A DNA stretch of 64,000 bases from Burkholderia pyrrocinia (GTDB lineage Bacteria > Pseudomonadota > Gammaproteobacteria > Burkholderiales > Burkholderiaceae): NCBI RefSeq assembly GCF_003330765.1, contig NZ_CP024902.1, forward strand, positions 248,001-312,000. Direction: 5' to 3'. Under the pieces are notes generated by a model. It saw only the letters and a list, made by a program, of their open reading frames with translations. It was not told where the DNA came from and did not search any database. Below, piece after piece: positions 25,988 to 34,811 of the stretch (the stretch's first letter is position 1; every line of letters starts with the position of its first letter). The translations under genes were made by a program, and so were the position numbers.

Positions 25988-27154
25988 TCACTGCGCGCGC
26001 AGCGCGTCGACGATCTTCAGCCGCGCGGCGCGCATCGCCGGCAGGAACCCGCCGACGAGCCCCATCACGAGCGAGAACAGCAGCGTCTTCACGACGATCG
26101 CGGGCGTCAGCACGAAACGGAACGACAGGTCCGAGAAGGTCTGGAAGTTGGTCGTCGAGAACGACGCGAACTGCATCAGCGACGCGCACGCGAGCCCCGC
26201 GACGCCGCCGACGAAGCCGAGCAGCAGCGCTTCCAGCAGGAACGCGGCGAGCACGTTCGTGCGTTTGAAGCCGAGCGCGCGCAGCGTGCCGATCTCAGCG
26301 ACGCGGTTCGCGACCGACGCATACATCGTGATCATCGCGCCGATCATCGCGGCGATCGAGAAGATCGTCGACAGCGTGATGCCGAGGATGTTGATGAACG
26401 TCGACAGCGCTTTCGACTGGTCGCCGTAGAAGGTCTGTTCGCGCTTCGCCTCGTCGGTGAGGCGCGGGTCGACGTCGATGTCGGCCTTGAAGCGCGCGAA
26501 GCCGTCGGCGCTCGGGATGCGCAGCACCATCGACGAATAGCTGGTGCGCCGGAACGACTGCATCAGCTGGTCGACGTCGCCCCAGATCTCCGAATCGAAG
26601 CCGCTGCCACCGGCGTCGAAGATGCCGACGATGGTCCAGTCGCGCTGCGCGAAATGCAGGCTGTCGCCGAGCCGCGTGCCGCTGAAGCCTTTCGCGATCG
26701 CGCTGCCGACGATGATTTCCGACGAGCCGGGCACGAACATCCGGCCGTCCACCAGCTTCACGTGCGGGCGCAGCGCGAGGCCGGCCGGCGACACGCCGCG
26801 GATCACGACGTTCGACGGCTTGCCGGTCGACGTCTTCTCGAGCGAGATCAGCACGACTGCCTCCTTCGACACGAGCGGCCGGCCGTCGGGGCCGAGCGCG
26901 ACGGCCGGGTGCATCTCGAGCGCGTTCGCCTGCTGGTGGTCGATCGCGCTCTGGATCTCGGTTTCGGCGCCCTTGCGGATCACCACGGCGTTGTCGGGTT
27001 CGCCGGTCGATACGAGCGTCTGCGTGAGCCCCGCGTCGAGCATCTGTACCGTCGCAAACACGAAGATCACGAGCGCCATGCCGCCCGCGGTGAGCGCGGT
27101 GGTGAGCCGCCGGGTCCACAGGTTGCGCGCGATGTAGGTGAGCGGGATCGCCAT
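25988..27154 (-). CDS. ABC transporter permease (FtsX-like), second permease
   Basis: A 388-residue inner-membrane permease of the FtsX/MacB type. One transmembrane helix at the N terminus (TTALTAGGMALVIFVFATVQ) precedes a large periplasmic domain. Three helices at the C terminus follow (NILGITLSTIFSIAAMIGAM, LAAFLLEALLLGFVGGVAGL, VVKTLLFSLVMGLVGGFLPA). It is the last gene of a four-gene export system (adaptor, ATPase, two permeases) and lies 4 bp after the first permease. The pair probably forms a heterodimer, as in DevBCA-like exporters. Confidence 0.9.
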   Translation of the reverse strand: MAIPLTYIARNLWTRRLTTALTAGGMALVIFVFATVQMLDAGLTQTLVSTGEPDNAVVIRKGAETEIQSAIDHQQANALEMHPAVALGPDGRPLVSKEAVVLISLEKTSTGKPSNVVIRGVSPAGLALRPHVKLVDGRMFVPGSSEIIVGSAIAKGFSGTRLGDSLHFAQRDWTIVGIFDAGGSGFDSEIWGDVDQLMQSFRRTSYSSMVLRIPSADGFARFKADIDVDPRLTDEAKREQTFYGDQSKALSTFINILGITLSTIFSIAAMIGAMITMYASVANRVAEIGTLRALGFKRTNVLAAFLLEALLLGFVGGVAGLACASLMQFASFSTTNFQTFSDLSFRFVLTPAIVVKTLLFSLVMGLVGGFLPAMRAARLKIVDALRAQ

Positions 27155-27158
27155 GCGC

Positions 27159-28313
27159 CTACCCGATCGCCCGCAGGCCTTCGACGACGCGCACGCGCGC
27201 CGCCTGCCACGCCGGCACGATCGCGGCCGCGATGCCGACCGCGATCGAGCACGCAGCCTGCAGCGCGACCGTCTCGGCCGACACCTTGAACACCGGGAAG
27301 ATGCCTCCGGCCGCCTGCTTGAACAGGCTCGCGGCGGGCGGCGTCGCGAGTATCCCGAGCCCGCCGCCGGCCACCGCGATCACGACCGATTCGCCGAACA
27401 CGATCAGCGCGAGGAAACCGGGGCCGAAGCCGAGCGCCTTCAGCGTCGCGTATTCGGCCGTGCGCTCGCGCGCGCTCATCGCCATCGCGTTGGCCATCAC
27501 GGCCATGATGATCAGGATCACCACGTACGACACGACGCGGATCGCCGCGATGATCTGGTTCGACATCGCGACGAAGCCGAGCTGGAACGCCTGCTCGGTC
27601 TCGGTCAGCGTCTCGGCGAGCGAGTTCTTGAACACAGCGTCGACGTTGCGCGCGATCGTGGCGCCGTCGTCGGGGTTCGCGACGCCGAGCACGAATACGC
27701 CGACCTGGTCGGCCTGCTTCGGCGTGCGCTGGCGCACCGTCTCGTTCAGGTAGTCCCAGTGGAACACCATCTGGCGCGTGATCGTCGAGTCGTCGCGGCC
27801 GTCGAGGATCCCGCGCACGACGAAATCCCACGTGCCGGGATAGATCGTGCCCTTGAGCGGGATCACGTCGCCGATCTTGAAGCCGAACTGCGTCGCGAGC
27901 TGGCGTCCGACCAGGCAGCCGCGGCGGTCGCGGTCGTAGTCGGCGCGCTGCTGCGCCGGCAGGATGAATTCCGGATACAGGTCGAGATAGTTTTCCGACA
28001 CCGCGAAGCTTGCGAAGAAGTTCTTCGGGTCGCGGTAGATGCCGCCGAACCAGTTCGAGCGGACCACGGCCGTCACGCCGTCGACGCCGCGAATCCGGTT
28101 CTCGTAGCTGACGGGCAGCGGAAACACCAGCGAGATCGCGTTGCGCGTGACGAGCCGCCCGCTGGACGCGGCGGCCGCGCCCGCGTACCACGCGTCGACG
28201 ACGGTGTGCAGCAGCCCGAACGCGAGCACCGCGATCGTGAGCCCGAGCACGGTCAGGAGCGTGCGCAGCCGGTGCCGCAGCGCGTTGCGCGCGATCAGCT
28301 TCAGCACGTACAT
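27159..28313 (-). CDS. ABC transporter permease (FtsX-like), first permease
   Basis: A 384-residue inner-membrane permease with the same FtsX/MacB layout: an N-terminal helix (LRTLLTVLGLTIAVLAFGLL), a periplasmic MacB_PCD-like domain of about 200 residues (ENRIRGVDGVTAVVRSNWFG) and three C-terminal helices. It is followed by its paralogue after 4 bp and preceded by the ATPase after 21 bp. Substrate unknown; relatives export lipids, glycolipids, peptides or drugs. Confidence 0.9.
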   Translation of the reverse strand: MYVLKLIARNALRHRLRTLLTVLGLTIAVLAFGLLHTVVDAWYAGAAAASSGRLVTRNAISLVFPLPVSYENRIRGVDGVTAVVRSNWFGGIYRDPKNFFASFAVSENYLDLYPEFILPAQQRADYDRDRRGCLVGRQLATQFGFKIGDVIPLKGTIYPGTWDFVVRGILDGRDDSTITRQMVFHWDYLNETVRQRTPKQADQVGVFVLGVANPDDGATIARNVDAVFKNSLAETLTETEQAFQLGFVAMSNQIIAAIRVVSYVVILIIMAVMANAMAMSARERTAEYATLKALGFGPGFLALIVFGESVVIAVAGGGLGILATPPAASLFKQAAGGIFPVFKVSAETVALQAACSIAVGIAAAIVPAWQAARVRVVEGLRAIG

Positions 28314-28334
28314 CGCGCGCGCTCCCGCCGCCGG

Positions 28335-29033
28335 TCAGCCGGCGTGCCCATCGGTCAGCTCTCCTTTTTCCAGATGCACGAGCGACCGCGCGGCGCCGGC
28401 CGCGTGCGCGTCGTGAGTCACCATGATGATCGTCTTGCCGAGCTCGGCGTTCATCCGCTGCAGCATCGCGAGCACGTCGGTGGCCGACGCGCGGTCGAGG
28501 TCGCCGGTCGGCTCGTCGGCGACGATCAGTACCGGATCGGTGATCAGCGCGCGCGCGATCGCGACGCGCTGCTGCTGGCCGCCCGACAGCTCGGACGGGT
28601 AATGGCTGGTCCGGTCGCCGAGGTTCACCATGTCGAGCACGAGCTCGACGCGCTCGCGCCGCTCGCGGCGCGACAGGTGCGTGAGCATCAGCGGCAACTC
28701 GACGTTCTCGAACGCGGTGAGCACGGGCATCAGGTTGTAGAACTGGAAGATGAAGCCGACGTTCGCCGCGCGCCATTCGGCCAGTTGCGCCTCCGCGAGC
28801 TGCGAGATGTCGAGGCCGCCCACGCGCAGCTCGCCGCTGTCGGGCCGGTCGATGCCGGCCACCAGGTTCAGCAGCGTGCTCTTCCCGGAGCCCGACGGCC
28901 CCATCAGCGCGACGAAGTCGCCTTCGCCGATATCGAGCGTGATGTCGGTCAGCACGGGCACGATCTGGTTGCCGCGCCGGTACGACTTCGCGACGTGGCT
29001 GATCTCGACGAGGGGCGGCGGCGCGTCGTTCAC
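28335..29033 (-). CDS. ABC transporter ATP-binding protein (LolD/MacB-type)
   Basis: A 232-residue ATPase. Walker A is [12 protein letters not shown], the Q loop is in [20 protein letters not shown], the ABC signature is [16 protein letters not shown], Walker B is [13 protein letters not shown], and the H loop is MVTHDAHAA. The group is the one that powers FtsX-like permeases (LolD, MacB, DevA). It sits between the periplasmic adaptor gene (7 bp) and the permeases, completing a tripartite exporter. An outer-membrane factor (TolC-like) is not encoded here and would have to be supplied from elsewhere. Confidence 0.94.
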   Translation of the reverse strand: MNDAPPPLVEISHVAKSYRRGNQIVPVLTDITLDIGEGDFVALMGPSGSGKSTLLNLVAGIDRPDSGELRVGGLDISQLAEAQLAEWRAANVGFIFQFYNLMPVLTAFENVELPLMLTHLSRRERRERVELVLDMVNLGDRTSHYPSELSGGQQQRVAIARALITDPVLIVADEPTGDLDRASATDVLAMLQRMNAELGKTIIMVTHDAHAAGAARSLVHLEKGELTDGHAG

Positions 29034-29040
29034 GCTCGCG

Positions 29041-30246
29041 CTACTTCTTCGCGACGGTCACTTTCGCGCCGTCCTTCAGCTTCGCGCCCGGCGCGAGCAC
29101 GACCGTGTCGCCGGGCTTCACGCCGCGGATCGCGACGAGCTCGCCGATCCGCATGCCCGTCGTCACGGCCGCCGCGCGCGCGGTGTCGTCCTTCACGACG
29201 AACACGACCGGCCGGCCGTCGCGCTCGACGACCGCACTTGCCAGGACGGCCGTCACGGGTTGCCGGTCCTGCGGCGACACGGGCTTCGACAGGAACGCGA
29301 TCTTCGCGCTCATGTCGGGCAGCACGCGATCGTCGCGGTCGACGAAGCGCACCTTCACGAGCACGGTGGCCTTCGAGCGGTCGACGGTCGGCACGATGCG
29401 CGACACGCGGCCCGCGAAGCGCATGTCGGGCAGCGCGTCGAGCTGGATCTCGCACGGCTGCTCGGCGCGGATCTTCGCGATGTTCGATTCGGCGACGTCG
29501 GCCTCGACCTCGAGCGTGTCCATGTCGGCGATCGTCACGACCGCGCCCTTGCTGTCCGACGCGGACGAGAACGGCGTGATGTTGTCGCCGACGTTCGCGT
29601 GCTTCGCGAGCACGATGCCGTCGAACGGTGCGCGGATCACCGTCTGGTCGACGGCGACCTGCGCGGCCTGTGCGTTGGCTTCGGCCGACGCGATCGCGGC
29701 CTCGCCGCTGCTGAGCGACGCGCGCGCCTTGTTCACGCGGGCCGTGTCGGTGTCGAGCTGCGCGGCCGGCACGGCGCCCCGCGGCGCGAGCGCGGAGGTG
29801 CGGCGCAACGCGATCCCGGCGTCCTTCAGCTCGGCCTGCTCGACGCCGAGGTTCGCGCGGGCGACCTTCACCTGCGCGAGCGCCTGCGCCAGCGACGCTT
29901 CGACGTCGCGGCTTTCGAGGCGCGCGATGATCTCGTCCTTCTTCACGCGCGTGCCTTCGAGCACGCCGAGCCATTCGACACGCCCCTGGCCCTTCGACGC
30001 GACCGCGGCCTTGCGCTGCGGCACGACGTAGCCGGTCGCATTGAGTTGCGTGTCGTTCTGATACGGGTAGGCGGACGTGACGGACGTCGTTTCGACGGTC
30101 GGCCGGCCGGTGAGCGCAAGGCCGGCGACGATCGCGACGATGACGATCGCGGCGGCGACTGCATAGCGGACCCACCGGCGCCGGCGTGGCGCCGGTGCGA
30201 TCGGACGCCGGTCGATTTTCAGTTTGTCCAGATTGTGATCGGGCAA
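29041..30246 (-). CDS. Periplasmic adaptor (membrane fusion) protein of an ABC exporter
   Basis: A 401-residue HlyD/MacA-like adaptor. A basic N terminus is followed by one membrane helix (YAVAAAIVIVAIVAGLALTG), a biotinyl-lipoyl half (GYVVPQRKAAVASKGQGRVE), an alpha-helical hairpin (ESRDVEASLAQALAQVKVAR and onward), the second lipoyl half (VIRAPFDGIVLAKHANVGDN) and beta-barrel domains (VEADVAESNIAKIRAEQPCE). The start is uncertain. An ATG at 30444 would add ~66 unlikely residues. A TTG at 30246 has GAGG eight bases upstream and is preferred. It is the first gene of the exporter operon. Confidence 0.85.
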   Translation of the reverse strand: MPDHNLDKLKIDRRPIAPAPRRRRWVRYAVAAAIVIVAIVAGLALTGRPTVETTSVTSAYPYQNDTQLNATGYVVPQRKAAVASKGQGRVEWLGVLEGTRVKKDEIIARLESRDVEASLAQALAQVKVARANLGVEQAELKDAGIALRRTSALAPRGAVPAAQLDTDTARVNKARASLSSGEAAIASAEANAQAAQVAVDQTVIRAPFDGIVLAKHANVGDNITPFSSASDSKGAVVTIADMDTLEVEADVAESNIAKIRAEQPCEIQLDALPDMRFAGRVSRIVPTVDRSKATVLVKVRFVDRDDRVLPDMSAKIAFLSKPVSPQDRQPVTAVLASAVVERDGRPVVFVVKDDTARAAAVTTGMRIGELVAIRGVKPGDTVVLAPGAKLKDGAKVTVAKK

Positions 30247-30606
30247 TTTGAGCGCCTCGCGACGGCGGCGGTCTGGCGACCGGCCGCGATCCGGTTTCCC
30301 GGGAAAGGGACGGATGGACGCCAGTATAGCGTTGCCCCGGCGGCGCGCGAGCGGGTTTGTGGGGCCAGGGTGACGGCCGCCGGACCCGCTCGCCGGCGCG
30401 CGAAGAAGCATCCTTCCCCGGGGAAACCCGAGGGACGCAAGCAACGTGTCAACTTGCCGCGAAGGCGGTGCGTTATGGAACCAGTGCGTCAGTATTTGTC
30501 GCGGCGGAACGGCGAAAGCCGGTCTCCCGGCCTGGCGCTCCGATGCGAATGCCTCGCATCTTTACATACCGGTTCGTTTGATTTTTTCTCCGCTAAAGGA
30601 AGAACA
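30247..30606. other. Intergenic region between exporter operon and small exported protein
   Basis: This 360-bp gap has no credible gene. It must hold divergent promoters. An inverted repeat GATGCGA/TCGCATC (30542-30560, 5-bp loop) lies 46 bp before the ATG at 30607, followed by the AT-rich stretch TTTGATTTTTTCTCC. I could not define -35/-10 boxes reliably. Confidence 0.3.
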
Positions 30607-30843
30607 ATGAAGAAGACGCTCGCTTCGATCATGACCGCAGCATTCGCTCTCGCATCGGTTTCGGCATTCGCACAGGAGTCGGCATCGGCTCCGGCAGGCG
30701 CGATGGCACCCGCTTCCGCACCGATGAAGAAGGATCACAGCAAGCCGAAGCACGCGCTGAAGCAACACGGTTCGGCGAAGGGCAAGGCGAAGGCTGCTGC
30801 CGCATCGGCCGCCGGCACGAACGACTCGGGCGCAGCAAACTAA
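30607..30843 (+). CDS. Small exported Ala/Lys-rich protein
   Basis: A 78-residue protein with a clean Sec signal peptide (MKKTLASIMTAAFALASVSA, predicted cleavage after AFA). The mature ~55 residues are low-complexity and basic (KKDHSKPKHALKQHGSAKGK), Ala-rich, and lack Cys, so this is not a lipoprotein. AAAGGAAG upstream of the ATG is a strong ribosome site, and a strong terminator follows, so it is a monocistronic, probably well expressed gene. Similar small periplasmic proteins are common in Burkholderia and have no known function. Acid or envelope stress is a guess. Confidence 0.8.
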   Translation: MKKTLASIMTAAFALASVSAFAQESASAPAGAMAPASAPMKKDHSKPKHALKQHGSAKGKAKAAAASAAGTNDSGAAN

Positions 30844-30885
30844 GCGCTTCGCCCGGGGCCGGCACGGCCGGCCGCTCGTCGCGAG

Positions 30886-30922
30886 ACCCCGCATGTTTCG
30901 GCATGCGGGGTTTTGTTTTTTT
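30886..30922 (+). terminator. Strong terminator after the small exported protein
   Basis: ACCCCGCATG/CATGCGGGGT forms a perfect 10-bp stem with loop TTTCGG, followed by TTTGTTTTTTT. It overlaps the stop of the converging gene at 30921. Confidence 0.9.
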
Positions 30923-31676
30923 AGGCGTCGCGTTCGCCGGGCGGCGGCGGCGTGCGCATCGCGTCGACCACCGTGCGCATGCGCCGCCAGTGCGAGCCTT
31001 CCCAGAACACGCGCCGGCACACGTCGCACGCGGCGAAGCGCCGGTGCCGCTGCCGGACGCCGGCCGGCACGCGCGGCGCGGCGGCGGCCGCGTCGAGCGG
31101 ATGCAGCGGCGCATTGCAGCGCAGGCACAGCCGGAACGGCCGCATGTGCGGCGCGAGATCGAGCCGCTCGAACAGTTCGCGCAACTGGTCGGCCGGCTGC
31201 AGCGCGTGCAGGTAGCAGCCGCGCACGACTGCGCGCCGCTTGAGCAGCTCACGGTCGCGGGTCAGCACGATCCGGCCCTCGCGGCCGGCGAGCGCCGCGA
31301 TCTCGTCGTCGCGGTAGTGGTTGTCGTAGCAGGTGTCGAAGCCCGCGAGGCGCAACAGTTGTGCGAGGCCGCCGAGATGCGCGTCGGCCGCGAAGCGCCA
31401 TTGCGCCGGTGGTAGCGTGGTTGCGCCGTTCGCCGCCGGCTGCGCGCGTTCCGGAAAGGCTTCGACGCGGTCGCCGTCGTCGAGCGGCCGGTCGAGCACG
31501 GCCGGCGCGTCGTTGACGCGAAGCCGGCCGATTTCGGTATGCGGGACGCCGAGCGCCTCGATCGCGTGCTTCACCGTCGCATCGCGTGCGCATGCGTGCC
31601 CGAACGCGCGATCGCGTTGCGCGCGCGGGAGAAAGGCGTTCAGTTCGTCGTGGAAGCGGAAGGTTGCGGTCGACAT
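30921..31676 (-). CDS. Mut7-C RNase domain protein with ubiquitin-like N terminus
   Basis: A 251-residue protein. The first ~85 residues are a ubiquitin/ThiS-like fold (TATFRFHDELNAFLPRAQRD, LRVNDAPAVLDRPLDDGDRV). The rest is the Mut7-C PIN-like RNase domain: WRFAADAHLGGLAQLLRLAG, GRIVLTRDRELLKRR with acidic metal ligands, and two zinc-finger CxxC pairs (CLRCNAPLHP, CDVCRRVFW). Known only as a predicted RNA-processing family. The ATG at 31676 begins MSTATFRF; upstream extensions lie antisense to the next gene. It is transcribed alone. Confidence 0.85.
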   Translation of the reverse strand: MSTATFRFHDELNAFLPRAQRDRAFGHACARDATVKHAIEALGVPHTEIGRLRVNDAPAVLDRPLDDGDRVEAFPERAQPAANGATTLPPAQWRFAADAHLGGLAQLLRLAGFDTCYDNHYRDDEIAALAGREGRIVLTRDRELLKRRAVVRGCYLHALQPADQLRELFERLDLAPHMRPFRLCLRCNAPLHPLDAAAAAPRVPAGVRQRHRRFAACDVCRRVFWEGSHWRRMRTVVDAMRTPPPPGERDA

Positions 31677-31772
31677 CTGACCAGTATCGCACCGCGCGAG
31701 GCCGGCGGCGGGTGCTGCAGACGGCCGGCATCTGTGTTTAACTCGCGGCTTCACGGAGCGAAGGAGCGCGCA

Positions 31773-32642
31773 ATGGATCTCGGGTTTATCGGGCTGGGCG
31801 AAATGGGGCAGGCGATCGCGACGAACCTGCTGAAGGCGGGGCACACGGTGCGGGTCTGGAACCGGTCGCGCGAGCGCGCCGAGCCGCTCGCGGCATTCGG
31901 CGCGCAGATCGTCGACACGCCGGCCGACGCGTTTCGCGGCGATGCCGTGTTCTCGATGCTCGGCGACGACGCGGCCGCGCGCGCCGTGTTCGACGACGCG
32001 CTGCTGGCGCAGGCGCCGCGGGGGCTGATCCACGTGAACATGGCGACGGTGTCGGTCGCGCTCGCCGAATCGCTCGCGCACGCGCACGCGTCGCGCGGCC
32101 TCGACTATGTCGCCGCGCCGGTGATGGGGCGGCCCGACGTTGCGGCCGCCGCACGCCTGACGATCATGGCGGGCGGCCCGGCCGAAGCGATCGATCGCGT
32201 GCAGCCGCTGTTCGACGCGATCGGCCAGAAGACCTGGCGGTTCGGTTCGCTGCCGCAGCACGCGAACGTCGCGAAGATCGCCGCGAACTTTACGCTCGCG
32301 TCGGCGATCGAGACGCTCGGCGAGGCGTCCGCGCTGCTGGGCGCGCACGGCGTCGCGATGCGCGACTTCCTCGACGTGATCACGAACAGCGTGTTTCCGG
32401 GGCCCGTGTACGAAGGCTACGGCGGGATGATCGCCGAGCGGCACTACGAGCCCGCGCGCTTCAAGGCGCGCCTCGGGCTGAAGGACGTCCGGCTCGCGCT
32501 GGAGGCCGGCGACGCCGCGTCGGTGCCGCTGCCGGTGGCGAGCGTCGTGCGCGACAGCTTGCTCGACGCGCTCGCGCATGGCGGCGGCGACCAGGACTTC
32601 GCGGTGCTCGGCGAAGTCGCGTTGCGCCGCGCGGGCCGCTGA
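31773..32642 (+). CDS. NAD(P)-dependent beta-hydroxyacid dehydrogenase (HIBADH family)
   Basis: A 289-residue oxidoreductase of the 3-hydroxyisobutyrate/tartronate-semialdehyde reductase family. The N-terminal dinucleotide fold starts MDLGFIGLGEMGQAIATNLL (GxGxxG). The substrate loop is YVAAPVMGRPDVAAAARLTI, and the catalytic Lys lies in HANVAKIAANF. The C-terminal helical domain is complete. Substrate unknown; imine reductase activity occurs in close relatives. The ATG at 31773 has AAGGAG upstream. Confidence 0.88.
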   Translation: MDLGFIGLGEMGQAIATNLLKAGHTVRVWNRSRERAEPLAAFGAQIVDTPADAFRGDAVFSMLGDDAAARAVFDDALLAQAPRGLIHVNMATVSVALAESLAHAHASRGLDYVAAPVMGRPDVAAAARLTIMAGGPAEAIDRVQPLFDAIGQKTWRFGSLPQHANVAKIAANFTLASAIETLGEASALLGAHGVAMRDFLDVITNSVFPGPVYEGYGGMIAERHYEPARFKARLGLKDVRLALEAGDAASVPLPVASVVRDSLLDALAHGGGDQDFAVLGEVALRRAGR

Positions 32643-32713
32643 CGCGCGACAGAAGCGCGGCGCTCACGGCATAATCGGCAGTTGGTTTTCCCTACATTCA
32701 GGCAGAGGCAGTC

Positions 32714-33355
32714 ATGAATTTGCATACGTGGTGGCTTTTCGTGGCGACGGTGTTCGTCGTGTCGGCGATTCCGGGCCCGAACATGCTGCTCGTGATGACG
32801 CACGGCGCGCGGCACGGGCTGCGGCGCTCGTCGTCGACGATGGCCGGCTGCCTGACCGCGCTGGTACTGATGCTGTCGGTGTCGGCGGCGGGCCTCGGCG
32901 CGGTCCTCGAGGCATGGCCGGCGATGTTCAACACGCTGCGCTTCGCGGGCGCGGCCTATCTGGTCTACCTCGGCGTGAAGGCGTGGCGCGCGCGCGTCGA
33001 CGACGAACTGCCGGGCGCGGACGTCGAAACCGTCTCGCGCCAGGCTGCACCGGCGTCGCGCTGGGTGCTGTTCCGCAACGGCTTCCTGGTCGCGGGCAGC
33101 AACCCGAAGGCGATCCTGTTCGCGGCCGCGCTGCTGCCGCAGTTCATCAACGCCGCCGAGCCGACGCTGCCGCAGTTCGGCATCCTCGTCGTCACGTTCG
33201 CGGTGATCGAGGTGAGCTGGTATCTCGTCTACGCGTCGTTCGGCACGCGCATCGGCGCGACGCTGAAGAGCCAGAGCGTCGCGAAGGTGTTCAACCGGCT
33301 GACGGGCGGGCTGTTCGTCGGCTTCGGCGCGATGATGGCGCTGGTCCGTCACTGA
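32714..33355 (+). CDS. LysE/RhtB family amino-acid exporter
   Basis: A 213-residue inner-membrane protein with six predicted helices. The family signature is at the N terminus (TVFVVSAIPGPNMLLVMTHG, with PGPN) and in GAAYLVYLGVKAWRAR. The C-terminal NGFLVAGSNPKAILFAAALL also matches. RhtB-type carriers export homoserine, threonine, leucine or other metabolites. No adjacent regulator is dedicated to it. It follows the dehydrogenase by 71 bp and may be co-transcribed. Confidence 0.92.
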   Translation: MNLHTWWLFVATVFVVSAIPGPNMLLVMTHGARHGLRRSSSTMAGCLTALVLMLSVSAAGLGAVLEAWPAMFNTLRFAGAAYLVYLGVKAWRARVDDELPGADVETVSRQAAPASRWVLFRNGFLVAGSNPKAILFAAALLPQFINAAEPTLPQFGILVVTFAVIEVSWYLVYASFGTRIGATLKSQSVAKVFNRLTGGLFVGFGAMMALVRH

Positions 33356-33377
33356 TTTCGGGTTGACGCCGGCGCGC

Positions 33378-33420
33378 CGAACGCCCCGCGCCTCGCAAGA
33401 GGGCGGGGCGTTCGTCTTTT
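33378..33420. terminator. Terminator between the LysE and MFS genes
   Basis: CGAACGCCCCGC (33378-33389) pairs with GCGGGGCGTTCG (33403-33414), a perfect 12-bp stem, followed by TCTTTT. It serves convergent genes. Confidence 0.75.
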
Positions 33421-33430
33421 CGCGTCCGCT

Positions 33431-34714
33431 TCACGCACGCGGGCGAGTCAACGCCGCCGCGCCGGTCCGGCGTCCGGCCGAGAGCCCGAAGACGGCAGCC
33501 GCGCCGGCGAACGCGAACCCGACGACGCACACCGCGCTCCATCCGCCCCATGCCCACGCGCTGCCCGCGAGCACCGCGCCGAGCGCGCCGCCGACGAAGA
33601 ACAGCCCGACGAACAGCCCGTTCAGGCGCCCGCGCGCGGCCGGGTTCAGCAGGTTGATCGCGCGGCGGCCAATCGTCTGGTCGACGATGACACCCGCGTC
33701 GAGCAGCGCTGCGCCGCCGGCGAGCAGCGCAAGCGCGAGGCCGCGATGCGCGTGCGCGTCGAAGCCGAACCAGCCGGCGCCCGCGATCCCGAGCACGACG
33801 AGCGCCGCGAGCATCGTGCCGTGCGCGATCCGCTGCGCGGCCGGGCCGTGGCCGCGGTCGCCGGCGCGGCCGGCGAGCGGCGTGACGATCGCGCCGCTTG
33901 CACCGGCGAACGCGAACAGCGCGATCCCGTGCAGGTCGAGCCCGAACGGCGGCTGCGCGAGCCGCAGCCCGACGGCGGTCCAGAACGCGCTGAACGCGGC
34001 CATCGCGAGCGCGGCCGACAGCGCATGCCGGCGCAGCACCGGCTCGTCGGCGAGCAGGCGGCCCATCGACGCGAGCAGCGCGCGGTAGCCGGCCGTGATC
34101 GACGGCGTGCGCGACGGCAGGCGCAGCGCGAGCACGACGGCGATTGCGGCGTTCGCGAGCGCGGCCAGCGCGTAGAACGCGCGCCAGCCGGCCGAGCCCG
34201 CGATCAGGCTCGCGAGCGGCCGCGACAGCAGGATGCCGAGCATCAGCCCGCTCATCACGTTGCCGACCGCGCGGCCGCGCTGCGCGTCGGGCGCCATCGA
34301 CGCGGCCATCGGCACCAGCATCTGGATCACGCTCGACGCGGCGCCGGCGGCCAGTGTCGCCAGCAGGAACACGGCGCCCGACCGCGTGAACGCGGGCAGC
34401 GCGAGCGCGGCCGTGCACGCGACGAGCGTCGCGACGATCAGGCGGCGGTTCTCGAGCAGGTCGACGAGCGGCACGAGCAGCACGAGCCCGGCCGCGTAGC
34501 CGAGCTGCGGCAGCATCGCAACGAGGCCGGCGAGGCCGGGCGGCAGATGCAGGTCGGCGCTGATCGGGCCCGTCAGCGGTTGCGCGGCGAACAGGTCCAT
34601 CACGATCACGCCGACCGTCGCGGCGAAGAACAGCGTCATGCCCGCGCTCAGCGCGGGCGGCGCGCCGACGGGCGTGTGAACGGCGGCGGGGCAACGGTTG
34701 GCAGGACAGTTCAT
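33431..34714 (-). CDS. MFS transporter (YnfM-like drug/metabolite exporter)
   Basis: A 427-residue 12-helix major facilitator. The N-terminal half has FFAATVGVIVMDLFAAQPLT and LPQLGYAAGLVLLVPLVDLL; the middle has GRAVGNVMSGLMLGILLSRP, a motif of drug-type exporters. Substrate cannot be read from sequence. It is divergent from a LysR gene 98 bp away, a common arrangement in which the LysR protein controls the transporter. Confidence 0.9.
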   Translation of the reverse strand: MNCPANRCPAAVHTPVGAPPALSAGMTLFFAATVGVIVMDLFAAQPLTGPISADLHLPPGLAGLVAMLPQLGYAAGLVLLVPLVDLLENRRLIVATLVACTAALALPAFTRSGAVFLLATLAAGAASSVIQMLVPMAASMAPDAQRGRAVGNVMSGLMLGILLSRPLASLIAGSAGWRAFYALAALANAAIAVVLALRLPSRTPSITAGYRALLASMGRLLADEPVLRRHALSAALAMAAFSAFWTAVGLRLAQPPFGLDLHGIALFAFAGASGAIVTPLAGRAGDRGHGPAAQRIAHGTMLAALVVLGIAGAGWFGFDAHAHRGLALALLAGGAALLDAGVIVDQTIGRRAINLLNPAARGRLNGLFVGLFFVGGALGAVLAGSAWAWGGWSAVCVVGFAFAGAAAVFGLSAGRRTGAAALTRPRA

Positions 34715-34811
34715 CGGAAGCCTGGAGTGGGGGTCGAAGGAACTCCCATCGTAGGCAGTCGATGTTTATGCCACAATTGAAATATGTCTAACATGATTAT
34801 GCGAGATTGTT

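Noticed and set aside
27138..29579. 813-residue open frame opposite the ABC exporter genes
   Set aside because: It is antisense to three well-supported genes, has a His/Arg/Asp-rich composition typical of reverse-frame artefacts, and no motifs.
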